From contig JAUHXB010000107.1 in assembly GCA_030427215.1 (NCBI GenBank), positions 1 to 5,255 of the forward strand: a DNA stretch of 5,255 bases. Reading direction: 5' to 3'. The first letter of the stretch is position 1, and each line of letters starts with the position of its first letter. The notes under the pieces were generated by a model. That model saw only the letters and a program-made list of their open reading frames with translations. It had not been told where the DNA came from and did not search any database. Both the position numbers and the translations under genes were made by a program. This DNA is from Alphaproteobacteria bacterium. GTDB taxonomy: Bacteria > Pseudomonadota > Alphaproteobacteria > Micavibrionales > UBA1664. Shown here in pieces: positions 5,004 through 5,255 of the stretch.

Positions 5004-5255
5004 TAACCTCTCCCATGGGCTGCTTTATTTCTCTCAGCTTTTAAATAATCTGTTAATCTACCCGAATGAACGTACTTCTTGAAATCATTAAAGCTAACTA
5101 TAAAAATATTCAATGCTGGGTTTCCTGTGAATTGTATATTTTTTGTATTCTTAGAAATAATTAATCCTGTTTTAAGCTCGGAGGCATATAGGTATTTTTC
5201 TAACTGATGGCAGGCATGTTGAAGGCTATTTACACTGGCGTTAATCTTAACTTCT
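5003..5255 (-). CDS. C-terminal end of a second Mrr-fold nuclease-like protein (5' partial)
   Basis: The minus-strand frame is open from the right edge (first full codon at 5254-5252) to the TAA at 5005-5003, giving 83 residues and no start codon. The first visible residues are E-V-K, which would be the (D/E)XK catalytic strand. They are followed by a helix with HQLEKYL (16-22), then TGLIIS (29-34) and NIFIVSFNDFKKYV (49-62). The same order of elements (ExK, then TG plus hydrophobic strand about 27 residues later, then a strand ending in an S/T-rich turn and acidic helix) is seen in the next gene. A PD-(D/E)XK/Mrr-like fold is therefore plausible. The upstream catalytic Asp and any recognition domain are outside the window. 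The stop overlaps the next ATG as TAATG. The gene is certain by coupling and codon frame; the nuclease call is moderate. Confidence 0.7.
   Translation of the reverse strand, partial: EVKINASVNSLQHACHQLEKYLYASELKTGLIISKNTKNIQFTGNPALNIFIVSFNDFKKYVHSGRLTDYLKAERNKAAHGRG
5007..5014 (-). promoter_or_regulatory. Strong ribosome binding site fixing the Mrr-type start
   Basis: On the minus strand GGGAGAGG lies just before the ATG at 5003-5001, with GGAG six bases away. It is inside the last codons of the preceding gene. This supports the chosen start and translational coupling through the TAATG overlap. Confidence 0.7.

Larger units (their letters stand above)
3359..5255. mobile_element. Putative tRNA-integrated defence island, left boundary (right end outside window)
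   Basis: Three signals agree: a displaced tRNA 3' end with its 5' side facing right, phased short repeats close to it, and a drop in G+C with a change of gene content from adhesin to nucleases. No integrase, excisionase or transposase gene is present in the window, and the second attachment copy is not visible. The island call is therefore an inference. Confidence 0.45.

Overview
The window holds two compositionally different blocks meeting near base 3358. The left block (1-3357) is the 3' part of one very long plus-strand gene for a modular surface or secreted protein. It enters already open from beyond the left edge. Its order is a beta-rich carbohydrate-binding-like module, three CSPG/cadherin-like repeats, a second copy of the same module, two more CSPG-type repeats, one cadherin-type domain and a 168-residue acidic tail. 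Such proteins are typical of Gram-negative, often aquatic bacteria. An alphaproteobacterium is possible, but the sequence does not prove it.

The right block (3590-5255) is visibly more A+T-rich: about one third G+C in the lines I counted by hand, against roughly 40-50% on the left. All three of its genes look like nucleases. The plus-strand gene is an HNH endonuclease with an N-terminal EVE/PUA-like domain. It converges on a minus-strand pair: a short Mrr-type PD-(D/E)XK nuclease, preceded with a 1-base stop/start overlap by the C-terminal end of another protein that also looks like an Mrr-fold nuclease and is cut by the right edge. No methyltransferase is visible. Modification-dependent (type IV-like) restriction or another anti-phage role is the most natural reading, but it is inference.

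Between the blocks lies a 232-base intergenic stretch rich in signals. Starting one base after the adhesin stop is a minus-strand copy of a tRNA 3' end (T arm, acceptor 3' strand, CCA) with no D arm, anticodon arm or 5' strand beside it. That is the usual scar of a tyrosine-recombinase integration into a tRNA gene, and its polarity puts the integrated element on the right, on the nuclease side. Within 180 bases of this scar are three copies of a GGTAAACAC-type sequence, two in tandem at 11-base spacing and one inverted, plus a terminator-like hairpin on the minus strand. The repeats could be integrase arm sites or an operator for the HNH gene. The working model is a chromosomal adhesin gene, then the boundary of an integrated defence-type island carrying nucleases. 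The integrase and the intact tRNA would lie outside the window.
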